64,000 bases of DNA from Carya illinoinensis (lineage: Eukaryota; Streptophyta; Magnoliopsida; Fagales; Juglandaceae): NCBI RefSeq assembly GCF_018687715.1, contig NC_056760.1, forward strand, positions 31,779,001 to 31,843,000. The letters are read 5' to 3'. Both the position numbers and the translations under genes were made by a program. Each line of letters opens with the position of its first letter. Positions within the stretch are counted from its first letter, which is position 1. The notes below the pieces were generated by a model. It was not told the origin of the DNA and did no database searches. It worked only from the letters and a program-made list of their open reading frames with translations. Below are positions 46,995-58,188 of this stretch, in pieces.

Positions 46995-48069
46995 TTAGAT
47001 TAGACCCATACCTGCCATGACTCCAGCATTCTGAGTCTCCGTAACCTCGTCTCCAACGGTAACAAGAGTCATTGCATACATTCGAGCCCGAGCTAATTGT
47101 CTCTGGTTAGTTCTACCACTGCGACGAGCTCTACGGCTTTCTTGAACTCGACTAGGGCACTCACGAGCAAAATACCCCGTCTGACCGCATTCAAAACATT
47201 GGTTAGTACCCAGACGACACTCGCCTCCGTGAGCTCTATTACATTTGCCACAAACTGGAACTCGGCCTCCCATACGCACACCAGGGGCTACCAACGATTG
47301 GATTCCTGTCCTCTGCATAAACTTTTGTGGTGATCCAGAACTGCTTCCTTCACCATCAATGTTCAGCCTCTTCTGACCTAGAGGGGAGCCCACATTCAAA
47401 CTAACCTCACGCTCTGCTAGAGTGGCCAAATCAACTAATTCCTGAAAAGTATTAATCCGGTGGCAAACTACCATTTTGCATATATCTGGTCGCAAACCTT
47501 CCTAGAAACGCTAGGCCTGCATCTCCTCCGTGGCGATGAGGTGGGGAGCAAATCGCCCAAGCTCTATAAATCTTCGGGCGTACTATTCCACAGTCATACT
47601 CCCTTGGACCAAGCTTGTGAACTCTCTTGCTTTTTTCCATCTCACAGAAGCGGGAAAGAATTGGTCATTAAATTCTTTCTTAAAGCGCTGCCAGGACACA
47701 GCGGTGAAAGACCCCAATTCTAACTCCAGCATTACTCTTTTTGTATCCCACCACTTAGAAGCAGTGCCTTGCAACAGATAGCTGGCATAAAGTACTTGTT
47801 GCGCCTCAGTGCAACCACATACTTCAAACGTTCTTTCTAAATCTCTAACCCACTTTCCAGCCCGAAGTGGATCCAGTGAAGGGTGGAGTTGTATGCGCTA
47901 GAAAGCGCTCATATGTGCATCCAGCTTGCACCACTCCACTAGGCCCTCCTTGTTGTGGCCTAAAATTCTGCTGCATGAGCTCAGTCATTTGCCTTAGCGC
48001 TTGGGCTATGGCATCATCTCTCGACGTATCGTCTCGAGGCTCTTGAGTAGACTTTCTTGGCCTAACCAT
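46995..48069 (-). pseudogene. E5 gag
   Basis: ATG 48069 starts MVRPRKSTQEPRDDTS. The chain has QMTELMQQNFRPQQ, the capsid region (LERTFEVCGCTEAQQ, FKKEFNDQFFPASVR) and a zinc knuckle CFECGQTGYFARECP near the end. It stops a few codons after MAG at 46995. A small loss after FTG near 47870 shifts the frame, and stops occur at about 47510-47580. The end keeps the sequence GGCAG-GTATGG, matching the candidate splice donor of E6. It lacks the seven-residue repeats of E6 gag. Confidence 0.82.
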
Positions 48070-48343
48070 CTTCCTGCCACAACACAACCTTTGACCCCCT
48101 TTAAGAAACGAAAAAACCAACAACATAAAACCAAAACCGAAACCACATAACAAGAAAACAAAAAGAAACTGGCATGCAACAACATAACTAAATAAATAAA
48201 TACAATCAAGTTACTCAAATAAATTCAAATCAAATAAAACATATCAAATAGCAACTTTACTTCAAAATAAATTTCAAATCACAACTTTAAAAACTTTCTG
48301 GTACTACACCTAAGGGACATGTGGTTTTACCCAGAGCCGAACC

Positions 48344-48355
48344 GCTCTGATACCA
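48344..48355 (-). other. E5 primer binding site
   Basis: The minus strand reads TGGTATCAGAGC, two bases after the LTR end. It is the initiator-Met-tRNA-type site used by chromoviruses. Confidence 0.95.
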
Positions 48356-48357
48356 CC

Positions 48358-50332
48358 TGTGACGCCCCCAAATCCCACGTACGGACACGGAAAAATCGAA
48401 ACATCGGGATGATGAAAACATGGGTCACCACCCTATCTCCAAGTGCCAAGTGTGTGTATATGCAACAAGTGTGCAAAAGAAAACACGCAGCGGATAAATA
48501 AAGTCATACAACTAAGTACCAGAATTTTTCTATGTTTAATACAAACCCGTTCAAAACATACATAATAATATATTACAAGCCACAAATATTGTTTCAAACC
48601 AAACTATAAAGCATAAACTCCAAATCAATACTCCGGCGGAGCCGCCTCCTCGGGCTCAGCCTTCTCCTTCTCCTCGACCTCTACATCAAAATCTACGGTA
48701 CCAAAATGGTGCCGCAGGTAAGTAAAGATCCAAATGCCACAAGATAAAAACATATTAAACTCAAACAATATGCATGAAAGAATGCCAATGCACATGTCCC
48801 ATAAAACCCATTTTTCCCACGCACGCCAAAAATCCCATTTTGGCCCAAAACATTCCTTTTAAATATAACCTCACCATTATCCTCGATAATGGCCCAAAAA
48901 CCAAACCATCAGAGCACCATAGGCGGGAATCGCAGGCGGGATTCTACCACCGTCCCTGCTTGCCACCATTCCTACGCGTGCACCGTAGGCGGGAATCACA
49001 GGCGGGATTCTACCACCGTCCCTGCTTACCACCATCCCTACTCACCATCGTCCCTACGCGTACACCGTAGGTGGGAATCACAGGTGGGATTCTACCACCA
49101 TCCCTACGCTGCGTGCACCGTAGGTGGGAACCACAGGCGGGATTCTACCACCGTCCCTGCTTACCACCATCCCTACATGTGCCTCTGACTCAAACCAATC
49201 AATCCAATCCTTCACATATACCAAAAACATTTCTCGCTTGAAAGCCCAGTTTTTAAGTTCCAACACATGTACATACATGCAATGCACACCTCAAGACACA
49301 ATTCATCCAACAAATCACAATATCAACAAAACCAAACAACTCCGTCCTCAATCCATCCGACCCCTGACTCCTCGGACTTAACCAACCAGTCAAATAAATT
49401 ATTGTAAGAGCAAAAATATATTTAAATCTAAAATAGAGTTTGGAAAATACTTACAGCGCTATAAGGTATTTTTTGAAGAATCACGACGTTGCAAACGACG
49501 GAGAAAAAGCAACGTAACAGTGTATTTTACACTGTGGCCGTGGGTTGTAAATTACCCACTTTTGAACGGGGAGAAACCAAGACTCAGGATTGATAGGGAA
49601 TGGCCTAGAGATGTTTATGAAGCTAATAGAAGTGAGTTTTGGCCGTGGGTGGCGGTGGAAGCGGAAAAAGAGCAAATCGGAGTTGAGCTCGTGGGAGCTA
49701 CTCCAGCAACGGATCGGGGCCAGAAATGGGTGGGTCATGACGGCAAGAGGTAGGGGATGAAGTGGTGAAGAGGTGGTGGCCAGAGGTGGAACGATTGCGC
49801 CGGAAATGGCCCAAAATCGTACTGCTTAGATGGGTTGTGGGGAGTTAACGGCGGCTCGGATGGGGCTGGTTTTGGTGGGAGTGTGCACCGGCCGGAGGGG
49901 AGTCGACCGATGGGGGTGGTGTCGGCCACGTCAGCCGGCAGCGGTGGGTCTGGGTGGCTCAACTGGACGGCGACGGGAAGAGAGGGAGAAAGCTCACGCG
50001 CGCGCGAGGAGGGAAGGAAAAAGAAGAAAAAGAAAAAGAAAGAAAGAAGAAAAGAAGAAAAGGAAAAAGAAAAAAGGAAAAAGGGAAAAAGAAAAAAGAG
50101 AAAAGAAAAGATGGAGAAAGAAAATGAGCTCCAGTCCTCACCTTCGGAGTCCAAAAACTGATTCTATGAAAACGATTTTAAAAAACCATAAAACGACTAA
50201 ATTAAATTAAACACCACATCAATTAAAATAAAACCAATTAAAATAAAAAAAATTAAAATAAAAGAACTAATATAATAATTAAATTAAAAAAAACTCCTTC
50301 AGTGAAAATACATGTAAAAACGGGGTATCACA
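48358..50332 (-). repeat. E5 5' LTR
   Basis: 1975 bases, with minus-sense TGTGATACCCCG...GGGGGCGTCACA. It has the same block order as E6 LTRs: pyrimidine tract (minus sense, about 50140-49995), GC-rich block, variable repeats, hairpin (48874-48892) and acidic-tail ORF end (about 48635-48700). Confidence 0.92.
48915..49184. repeat. Variable-length tandem repeat in E5 LTR
   Basis: Four copies starting CACCRTAGG at 48915, 48981, 49063 and 49116 (spacings 66, 82 and 53). Each has GGCGGGAATCACAGGCGGGA and TCTACCACCRTCCCT, with optional extra TACCACCATCCCTAC segments. Confidence 0.88.
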
Positions 50333-50337
50333 GTGCC

Positions 50338-51240
50338 ATAGAAGTGCATGCTGACCACGGTTGCCCTCTGAGAGATCCCGTGCACTAGCAGCAGTTCCAA
50401 GACCCCTTGGGCCAGGCTCAATGACTTGGGCCATGGAAGGAAAGGGCACAGTAGATGCGCCCAGATTCGAGGACTCCGAGTCTCCAAGCAGCTAGTTCGG
50501 CACCGTAGAAGGAGAAGGGACAAAGGGTCACCAGGGCCCAAGGCATTCCTCTAATGGCCCTCAGAGCCAAGGCCTGCAGGTACAACGGATCATCCCTACT
50601 GAGCCCTGAATGGACTCTCTTGCCCTTAACTTCGGGACGAGGCTCTAAGGTTATTTTCCTTGAAGAATCCAGTGGTGGACGAATGATAATACCCCGTGCA
50701 AAAGGAACAATATGAGCTATCTATTGGAGGGAGAAAAGAGTCGAGACTGTCCTCCCCAAGAAGAACCTTTGAGTGTACAAGGAAAGGGTTTTTGGTTACC
50801 CAGTCCCTAATGATCGCAATACAATGCAACCCGCTTGGGGTGGAGGTTGGACACATAACCTTGTCGCTCAATACAACACCCTAGGAAGCCTTGATTGGAG
50901 ACTTAGCTCGGCCAACCTGGCCCACTAGAAACTCTCACCCCCGGCCAGACAAGAAGAAGAACTTGTCGGTCCGATCTGATACCTTGCGGTACCTCGACTT
51001 TAATAAAACCAGGGCAGATATTCCCCTAAAACTATAGATTTCCCTTGTGCCCCTCTTCACCTTGTGGGTCAGGAGAAATTCACGATAAGTAAGGTTAGCA
51101 TGCTCTGGGTTATACTTTGACAACACCCGTCACCATAAAATATAGCAATAGATCAGAATCTGCCAGGCATTTGGATGAAGTTAAGCAGGAGCTAGGCCCA
51201 AGCAGTATAGGATTTCACAAATCAGGCAAGGGAAAGGCAG
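50338..51240 (-). pseudogene. E0 antisense ORF, N-terminal gypsy-type-transposon domain
   Basis: From about 51220 down the minus strand reads (with stops) LICEILYCLGLAPA, LHPNAWQILI, then in an open stretch LSKYNPEHANLTYREFLLTH, SRYRKVSDRTDKFFFLSGRG and, after a stop, EFLVGQVGRAKSPIKAS. This order matches the plant domain called putative gypsy-type transposon (Transposase_28): a hydrophobic lead-in, a LxxxEF motif and a K/D-rich step before FFFVSG. In Tat-type elements such ORFs are known in antisense between pol and the 3' LTR, as here. The role is unknown. At least three stops disrupt it. Confidence 0.6.
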
Positions 51241-51866
51241 TCTCAGTTTATAGGAAAACATGCTGGGGAAAAGAGTGACCCTTTGCCACCAAGCCATAGG
51301 CACTCATGGCCCCTTTGCACGACCCCGGAACCTTGGGAACCACCAAATCTAGAATATGGAAAGTCAACGCCAGCAACAGAAGAAAGTCGGAAGTGACCTC
51401 GGAACGCCAGGAGCGGCCTACGTAGCCTAGGTTTGACAAACCAACTACAAGGCGGCCATCGGAACTCTTAGGGATGGCAAATGTTTGGGAGGCCATCCAG
51501 GCAGCAAAAGTCAAATTGTAGTGGGAGAAGCATAAAGGATTGAAGGCAAAGAGGAGTAAAGAGTAAAGAGGCAACAAGAGTATGGAAGAAGCTACCAACT
51601 CTCGACATACCATGAGTATGAAGGAGGAAGTATTTATAGGCCTTGTACAGCAGTACAATCGCAAAAAGAGGGAACATCTGACAGTCATCATTGCGAAGAA
51701 TGTGGAACGGCAGCTTGCAAAATGCTGAGATTGTGCCCCCGGGAAAAGCAGTAGAGGAATCAAAGTTGGACATGTGGAATCATTAGACCCCCAATATTTT
51801 CATTCAGCATCGAGAGGAGTAATTGGCAGCACTAAGTGGGAGCCAAAAAGAAATTGACTGGCTAAC
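51241..51866. other. E0 spacer between antisense ORF and 3' LTR
   Basis: An ORF of 171 codons on the minus strand (51248-51763) has no features I recognise and overlaps other frames. No clear polypurine tract precedes the LTR. Confidence 0.4.
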
Positions 51867-52548
51867 TGTTGGGGATTTTCATTGGGCGTCTCAAAGCCCA
51901 CCAAGGATGGCCCGGGCCAAACATCAAGCATGTCTCCCATACCCCGAGTAGCCTAAGGAGGCTTGGCCCAAACCTACGGGAATCTCCTTGTGGTTCAGAA
52001 TTGATTCATGACCAGCATAGGTCGGGTATAACTGCCTACATTGAGATGTGACATTATAGAAGAAGTGTGAGAAACCAAGTCGAAGGAAGGAAGAGGAAGT
52101 ACGCCAAGAAGAAGAGATCGGACTACCCAACAATGTTAGGAAACCACATTGTATTAAATGGGTTCACAAGATAACCATGCCATATTAAATGACTGATTCT
52201 AAATGGCCACGCCGCATTAAAGACATCATGGAGGAAGGAGTTTCAGGAGGATTTCCCCTTCTCCCAGTTCGTAGGGCATGGTCATTTGACTCTCTGAGCT
52301 TAGTATAAAAGGCCCCTTTTACCATCAGGTAGGAGGAATCGAATCCTCTGGCTAAAGATACATTAATGCTCATCGTCTCCTTAATTTTCCACTGCTTAGT
52401 AAATCCAAGCTAACTTAGGCATCGGAGGTTCCCCGGGCCACCCCATGGCCACCTTTCTGATCCTCTCTTGGTTGCTGCAAGTTCCTGAAATAGAAGACTG
52501 GGACCGCTGAGAACTCAGCCCAAAGGTGTACGAAACATGTCGTTAACA
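51867..52548 (+). repeat. E0 3' LTR
   Basis: 682 bases from TGTTGGGGATTTTC to GTCGTTAACA, with inverted TGTT/AACA ends. Plus-strand features fit: TATAAAAG at 52304, then the U5 block CTTAGGCATCGGAGG...CCCCGGGCC, which resembles Tat-lineage LTRs. No primer site follows at 52549, so it is the 3' copy. Confidence 0.7.
52304..52311 (+). promoter_or_regulatory. TATA box of E0 LTR
   Basis: AGTATAAAAGGCCCC lies 437 bases into the LTR and fixes the plus orientation. Confidence 0.6.
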
Positions 52549-53465
52549 CCTAATATGGAGCAAATACTCTAGCATTTTTTCGCAATAATTTTGTTGACAT
52601 GGTTCACTTCACTTTTGTTTGTTTGTTTGTTTGTTTTTTTAATGGCAAGGGCTACTTCTAGAAGTCCTTATGTTTAACCTTCATTTCAATCCAAATGGTA
52701 TGGTTTATAACTAAGAACATGTAGTCAAGGGAACTCCGAGCATGAATTTTTTCACTCTTTTCACTAAGAACGAGTAGTGTTACATGTACTTACAATTTTA
52801 CTTACAAGATTCATTTTGTTAGTTTTATTTTAAAATTCAAATTTCATGATTTTCAGCATATCAATAACTGACATATAAAGAATTAAATTTTTCTAAAGTA
52901 AATTTAGCAATTTTCAAACTAGAATGAAAAATGCTTTCAGTCGTGTTGCTGAAGTTCAAGACAAGCTTGTATGCCACAGTCATAAAAAGATTTTACAAAA
53001 GTAAACACAAACTTATGTGACTTCATGTAATACATTGGATCTATTTTGCAATAAAAGTAAGTTTACAAATTGACCTACCATATTAAGCCAAGTCAATTTG
53101 TGAGTTTATTTTTGTAAAGCTACTGGCTAAACCATTTCTCCAAGCTTGTTGACATGTTAGGTCACTTGCGCCATGGTTATGTTTGATTATCAAGATTTTT
53201 TTTTTTTTCAAAACTTTGTTTTGGTTCCTAATGAACTTTAAGTTTTCAATCCAAATATAGTCAAATCTAAAAAAAAATTATTTTTCAACTTTTCATCTAG
53301 TCATTACTCAATCATTATTTAAACACAAAAAATCAAAATCATATTTTCTAAAACCAAAACTAATACTACTCTTGAAAACTGATATTAAAACATCTTTTCA
53401 ACTATATCTATTGTTGGTATTTTTTAGTATTTATTACTATCCTTTTTTTTAATTATTACATGTAA
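52549..53465. other. AT-rich spacer, nothing recognised
   Basis: No long ORF, terminal repeat or primer site is seen. A (TTTG)n run lies at about 52615-52635 and a T-run near 53200. Confidence 0.5.
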
Positions 53466-54604
53466 TGCTCGTCCTTGTATTGAGACTTTAATAAATAGTT
53501 TTAGAAAATGAGACAGGATTTATTAAACATTTTAAAGCTTTTTTCCTTTCTTTCATAGGATATTAAAGATTCTATGTTTAAAATCAAAACATGCTTTATA
53601 TAATAAAAGAGAGTTTACAGCGGAAATCATTAAATTAATCACAAAGTGTTTTTACAAAAATATATATATTCTTGCATACATTATATAGACATGACTAGGC
53701 TTCTGTCACCCTTCCCTTGGGCCATGTCTATCTTGATGCTTTGTTCTCATTTTGTTCTTGAAGGGGGATGGGCATACATAAAAATAAAATGAGTCAAATA
53801 CTCAATAAGTATTACTTCCCCCTACAAAAATATACAAATATAGGTTTTCATTCATACATTCATCATTCCTCCTCAATTTATATAAAACATTTATGAAAAC
53901 ATTACAAGGTGAGGTTTTTTCTTTAAAAAGATTTTCATTCCTTAAAAAAAAAAATTCACACCTTGTACATTCCTTCATAAAAAGCTAAATGATTACACTA
54001 CATTCAATTTAATTGTTATCACTTTGCATTGACAAATACACATTATTACGTCTTGTGCGTTGGGCTTAATGGTCTTTTGGACCCAAATCCACCCGTGGCC
54101 ATAGGTTGGCCTTTTAGTCAGGGGTAGCACTGGGTGTACTATCAGTACTACTTACACGGCATTACAATTTGCCTAGTCTATTGATACAATCATTTATTCA
54201 ATCATGACCATTACGTAGTTTCATATATTAAAACATTCATTCATTTCCTTCCCTTTCAGTCACTTCCTTTTCATTTCTTCCATTCATCAGTCCATTTCAT
54301 TTTATAAACATAATTTCATAACATAAACATAAAAATCATCAATAAACATCATTTCATACCATTCTTCAAACATTCTTTCATAGCATTATTTAAGCTTGAG
54401 TTCATAGCTTCATTTAAATATCATTTCATAGCGTCGTTTATATATCATTTCATAGTCTCATTTAAACATCATTTCCTAGCATCAAGGATAAACCTCAACA
54501 ATTCATTTCATGGAACATAAATACAATAAGTACTACATATAACATCTATTCACATGCATACAACTATTCGTTGAGGAGCATCAATAGAGGCTGCCAAAGA
54601 AGGC
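53466..54604 (-). repeat. S3: degenerate LTR-like sequence, left part
   Basis: It starts TGTAATGCTCGTCC, like the ends of Tekay/Del-type LTRs in minus orientation, and has AGCGGAAATCATTAAATT where E5 has GCGGATAAATAAAG. It includes a degenerate 24-bp array (ATCATTTCATAG at 54420, 54444 and 54468). E6 is inserted at 54609, and similar AT-rich sequence continues at 63509. Confidence 0.45.
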
Positions 54605-54609
54605 CATTA

Positions 54610-56677
54610 TGTGATGACCCGCTTTTGAGTATATTTTTACTGAAGTGTTGTTTTATTTTAATTAATATATTAGTTTATTATTTTAATTTATTGTATTTTA
54701 AAATTTGGTTTTTAATTTGTTTGATGATGTGTTTTATTTCTTTTAGTTGTTTTGTGGTTTTTAATCTCGTTTCGGCGATTTAGTTTTGTTTTTCGGAATG
54801 AGGATTAGACCTCATCTTCTTTTCCTACACCTCTTTTCCCTTTTTCCTTTTTTTCTTTTTCCTTTTTCTCTTTTTTCTTCTTTCTTTTTCTTTCTCTTTC
54901 TTTTTTTTCTTTCTTTTCTTTTTTCCTCTCCTCCCTGCGTCGACCGTCCATCTCTCTCTCCTCTCTCTCTCACGCCGGAGCCCCTTTCAACCGCTACCCG
55001 CCGCCGTCCGGCCACCGTGCAGCTCACCGCCCACACCGGTCGACTCCTCTCCCTCCGGCGCACCTCCCCACCAAAACCCACCCCCATCCGGCCGGGGCCG
55101 TTTGGTCGGAAAACCCCTTCAAAGCCTGCATGGTTTTTGGCCCGATCCGCCGCCGTCGCTCCACCTCCGGCCACCATTTCTTCACCACTTCATCATCGGT
55201 CCCTTGCCGTCCTAAATCACCTATTTTCGGCCTCCAACGACCACCGGAACAGCTCCCACGAGCTAGCTTTCCTTTTTGGAAAATCCGGCCTCCTACCGCC
55301 GTTTCTGCCGCCACCCACGGCCAACCACCACTTCCAATAGCTTCAAAATCATCCCTAGACCATTCCCTATCAATCCCAAGCCCTGGTTTGTCCCCGTTCA
55401 AAAGTGGGTATTTCACAACCCACGGCCACAGTGAATTTTCACTGTAACGTTGCTTTTTCACCGCCGTTTGCAACGCCGGGTGTTTTCTAAAATTGCCATA
55501 TAGCGCTGTAAGTATTTTTCAAACCCTATTTTCAGATTTAAATATATGTTGCTCTTTCAATTATTTTATCTGCTGGTTGGTTGATTCCGGACTGAGTCCG
55601 AGGAGTTCGGGGGTCGGATGGATGGAGGACGGAGTTGCTTGTTTATTTGATTTATGTTGTTGGATTGTTTGTATGCATTGATATGGCATTGCATGGTGCA
55701 TGCACGTGTGTTTGTGATTAAGTGTGAAAAGCCTGTGTATGGCATAAGTGGTCTTACGGGTGCGTGTGTATCACGACCCCAAGCCGGGATGGGGTATTAT
55801 CCCGGTGGAGCTCCTCTGGTCACTCGGGAGTGGAATAAACTGAGTGATGTCCCCTGGGTTGTCGCTAGGCGACGACGGGAGCGGGGGCTAGGGGTTGCTT
55901 GGCTACGAATGCGCCGGGCGTGGAACCGGGCATCGCTCTACGCACTGACTCCGTGGCCCTTCGCTGGTGAGGGCTAGAGGATGCGGGGCTACGAACACGC
56001 GGGGCGTGGAACTGGGCATCGCTCGTTAGGTGTGACATGCATAGTGGTACTCTGCGATGTGGCACTGGAGCCAGGGTGTGCGGATGACCACTAGGGGAGG
56101 TCATGGTGCATACAGATAAAATGGTTTTTGGTTTGAGTTCGATAAAGGCCAAATGTGACTTTTGGCATGTTTTCCGGAAAGGATGTGTTTTTGGGCCAAA
56201 TGGGTTTTTGGCGTGTGTGGAAAAATTATGTTTTATGGGCTTTGTGCATTGGGCATGTTTCATGCATATTGTTTGAGTTCTATGTGTTTTTATCTGGTGG
56301 TGTTTGGGTTTTACTTACCTGCGGTACCATTTTTGGTTCCATAGCTTTTGGTGCAGGTTTTGAGGATGAGGAGGAGGAGGCTGAGCCCGAGGATGCGGCT
56401 CCGCCGGGTTGCTGATGTTATGCTTTATATTTGATTTTAAAACTATGTTCGTGTTTTGTAATATTTTATTTAGGTATGTTTTAAACAGCTTGTATTACGT
56501 TAAGAAAAAAATTCTAGTACTTAGTTATGGCTTTCGTTATCCGCTACGTGTTGCTTCGTGCACATATGTTGCTTTTGCACACACTTGGCACCCGTCGTTA
56601 GGGTGGTGACCCAGGTTGTCACCATCCGGATGTCTCGATTCCCCCGCGTCCGTGCGTGGGGATTTGGGGGCGTCACA
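54610..56677 (+). repeat. E6 5' LTR
   Basis: 2068 bases, TGTGATGACCC...GGGGGCGTCACA. Pyrimidine tract at about 54830-54970. GC-rich duplicated segment at about 55870-56020. Small ORF at 56155-56415. The ORF in the pyrimidine tract (from 54786) is composition-driven. Confidence 0.95.
56155..56415 (+). CDS. LTR-embedded small ORF, E6 5' LTR copy
   Basis: This 86-codon ORF extends further upstream than SL1 (MTFGMFSGKDVFLGQMGFW), then has the shared hydrophobic stretch (FYVFLSGGVWVLLTC) and acidic tail (FEDEEEEAEPEDAAPPGC). The SL1-type start is not obviously used here. If translated from LTR-initiated RNA it would lie in the 5' leader ahead of gag. Retained frame in four LTRs is the only evidence for coding. 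Confidence 0.4.
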   Translation: MTFGMFSGKDVFLGQMGFWRVWKNYVLWALCIGHVSCILFEFYVFLSGGVWVLLTCGTIFGSIAFGAGFEDEEEEAEPEDAAPPGC

Positions 56678-56679
56678 GG

Positions 56680-56691
56680 TGGTATCAGAGC
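56680..56691 (+). other. E6 primer binding site
   Basis: TGGTATCAGAGC lies two bases after the 5' LTR, followed by GGTTTGG. It is identical to E5. Confidence 0.96.
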
Positions 56692-56964
56692 GGTTTGGCT
56701 TTGGGTAAAACCACATAGTACCAGAATGCTTTTAAAGTTGTGTTTTAAAATTTATGTTAAGTGAAGTTATTTGAATTGTTTTATTTGTTTTATTTGTTTG
56801 AGCTTGTTTGCTTGTTTTTATTTATTTGGTTATGTTTTTGCAAGTTGGTTTCTTTTGTTTTCTGTGATGTGGTGTTGGTCTGTGGTTTTGTTTTTGTTTG
56901 TTGTTGGTTTTATTTGTTTTTGTGTTTTCTGGAAGGGGGTCAAAGGTTGTGGTGACAGGAAAAA

Positions 56965-58188
56965 ATGGGGAGACCAAGGAAATCTACTCAGGAGCCACAG
57001 GACAATACCTCAAGGGATGACTCCATAGCCGAAGCAATACTGTAGATGACGGAGTTTATGCAGTAGAATATTAGGCCACAACAGGCAGGGCGTTGGCCAC
57101 AAGGAGGACCTTGGCCACCACAAGGGGGTCCCTGGCCACAACAAGGAGGGAGTTGTCCACAGCAAGGAGGGTTTTGGCCACAACCAGGAGGTCCTTGGCC
57201 ACATCAGGGAGGGCCTTGGATGTACCCGGGAGGGTCCAGTAGCATGGTGCAAGCCGGATGCACCTATGAGCGCTTCCTGGCACATAGGACTCCACACTTC
57301 ACTGGAGAAGAAGATCCACTTCAAGCTGGAAAATGGATCAAAGATCTAGAAAGAACGTTTGAGGTGTGTGGTTGCACCGAGGCGCAACAGGTACTCTACG
57401 CCAGCTATCTCTTGCAAGGCACGACGTCTGATTGGTGGGATACCAAGAGGGTGATGCTGGAATCAGAATTGGGGTCTTTCGCTGCTGTGACCTGGCAGCG
57501 CTTCAAGAAGGAGTTTAATGACCGCTTCTTCCCCGCAACGGTAAGGAAGCAGAAGGCAAGAGAGTTCTCAAATCTGGTCCAAGGGGGCGCGATAGTGGAA
57601 CAGTACGCCCGGAGATTCATAGAACTTGGGCGATTTGCTCCCCACCTTATCGCCACAGAGGAGATGCGAGCTGATCGTTTTCAGGAGGGTCTATGTCATG
57701 ACATACGCCGTATGGTGGTCAGCCATCGTATATCCACTTTTCAGGAATTAGTAGATGTGGCCACCCTTGTGGAGCGGGAAAATAATCTGAGTGTGGGCTC
57801 CCCTCCAGGGCATAAGAGGCGGAGTTTTTCTGGTGAAGGAAGCAGCTCGGGTTCGCCCCAGAAATTTGTTCAGCGGACCGGAACTCGACCTCAAACGTCC
57901 TCAGGTGTTCGTATGGGAGGACGGGTACCTATTTGTGGAGCATGTAATAGAGCTCATGAGGGCGAGTGTCGGGTGAGTAGTGGACCCCAGTGTTACCGGT
58001 GCGGCCAAGTGGGACATATTGCTCGGGATTGCCCTGTCAGAGTTCAAGGAAGCCGTGGAGGTAGACACGGTGGAAGAACCAACCCGAGACAAGCAGTGCA
58101 AGCCCGGGTTTATGCTGTCACACCCGGAGAGGTGGATGATGAGGCGCCAGCAACCCATGATGCTGGAGTAATTACAGGTATGGATTAA
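56965..58188 (+). pseudogene. E6 gag
   Basis: ATG 56965 starts MGRPRKSTQEPQDNTS, matching E5 gag. TAG stops at 57043-57045 and 57064-57066 replace two glutamine codons that E5 keeps (RQMTELMQQN). A run of about seven seven-residue repeats (QGGPWPQ type) follows, then the capsid region (LERTFEVCGCTEAQQ, FKKEFNDRFFPATVR) and the zinc knuckle CYRCGQVGHIARDCP. The unspliced frame ends at TAA 58186-58188, four codons past a candidate splice donor. Gag forms the particle and binds genomic RNA in intact relatives. Confidence 0.88.
57100..57246 (+). repeat. 21-bp repeat encoding QGGPWPQ heptads in gag
   Basis: Seven imperfect 21-base units, in frame, encode QGGPWPP, QGGPWPQ, QGGSCPQ, QGGFWPQ, PGGPWPH, QGGPWMY and PGGSSSM. 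E5 gag has a single short RPQQGGP at the same place. Confidence 0.9.

Larger units (their letters stand above)
44896..50332 (-). mobile_element. E5: Tekay-like element lacking pol, TSD GTGCC
   Basis: The ends are TGTAACGCCCCC (44896) and GGGTATCACA (50332), with exact GTGCC at 44891-44895 and 50333-50337. The primer site beside 48358 sets the minus orientation. The interior has gag only. The remaining 1.7 kb to the polypurine tract (reverse of TCCTCCCCCCC at 45257) is AT-rich and non-coding. The 3' LTR has lost about 1.6 kb. It is a non-autonomous or decayed copy. Confidence 0.93.
6221..52548 (+). mobile_element. E0: 3' half of a Tat-like Ty3/gypsy element, heavily interrupted
   Basis: E0 is inferred from three things in the order expected for Tat-type elements. 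These are a tandem array (6221-7045), an antisense ORF encoding a putative gypsy-type-transposon protein (pieces at 10336-11663, 44266-44895 and 50338-51240), and a plus-strand LTR (51867-52548). No gag or pol of E0 was seen. Its left part was lost or displaced by E7. SL1 and E5 interrupt it with exact target duplications. E4 interrupts it with an imperfect one (GGTTG/GTTTG), and the block at 42703-44265 is unexplained. The polypurine tract before the LTR is not obvious. Confidence 0.55.
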
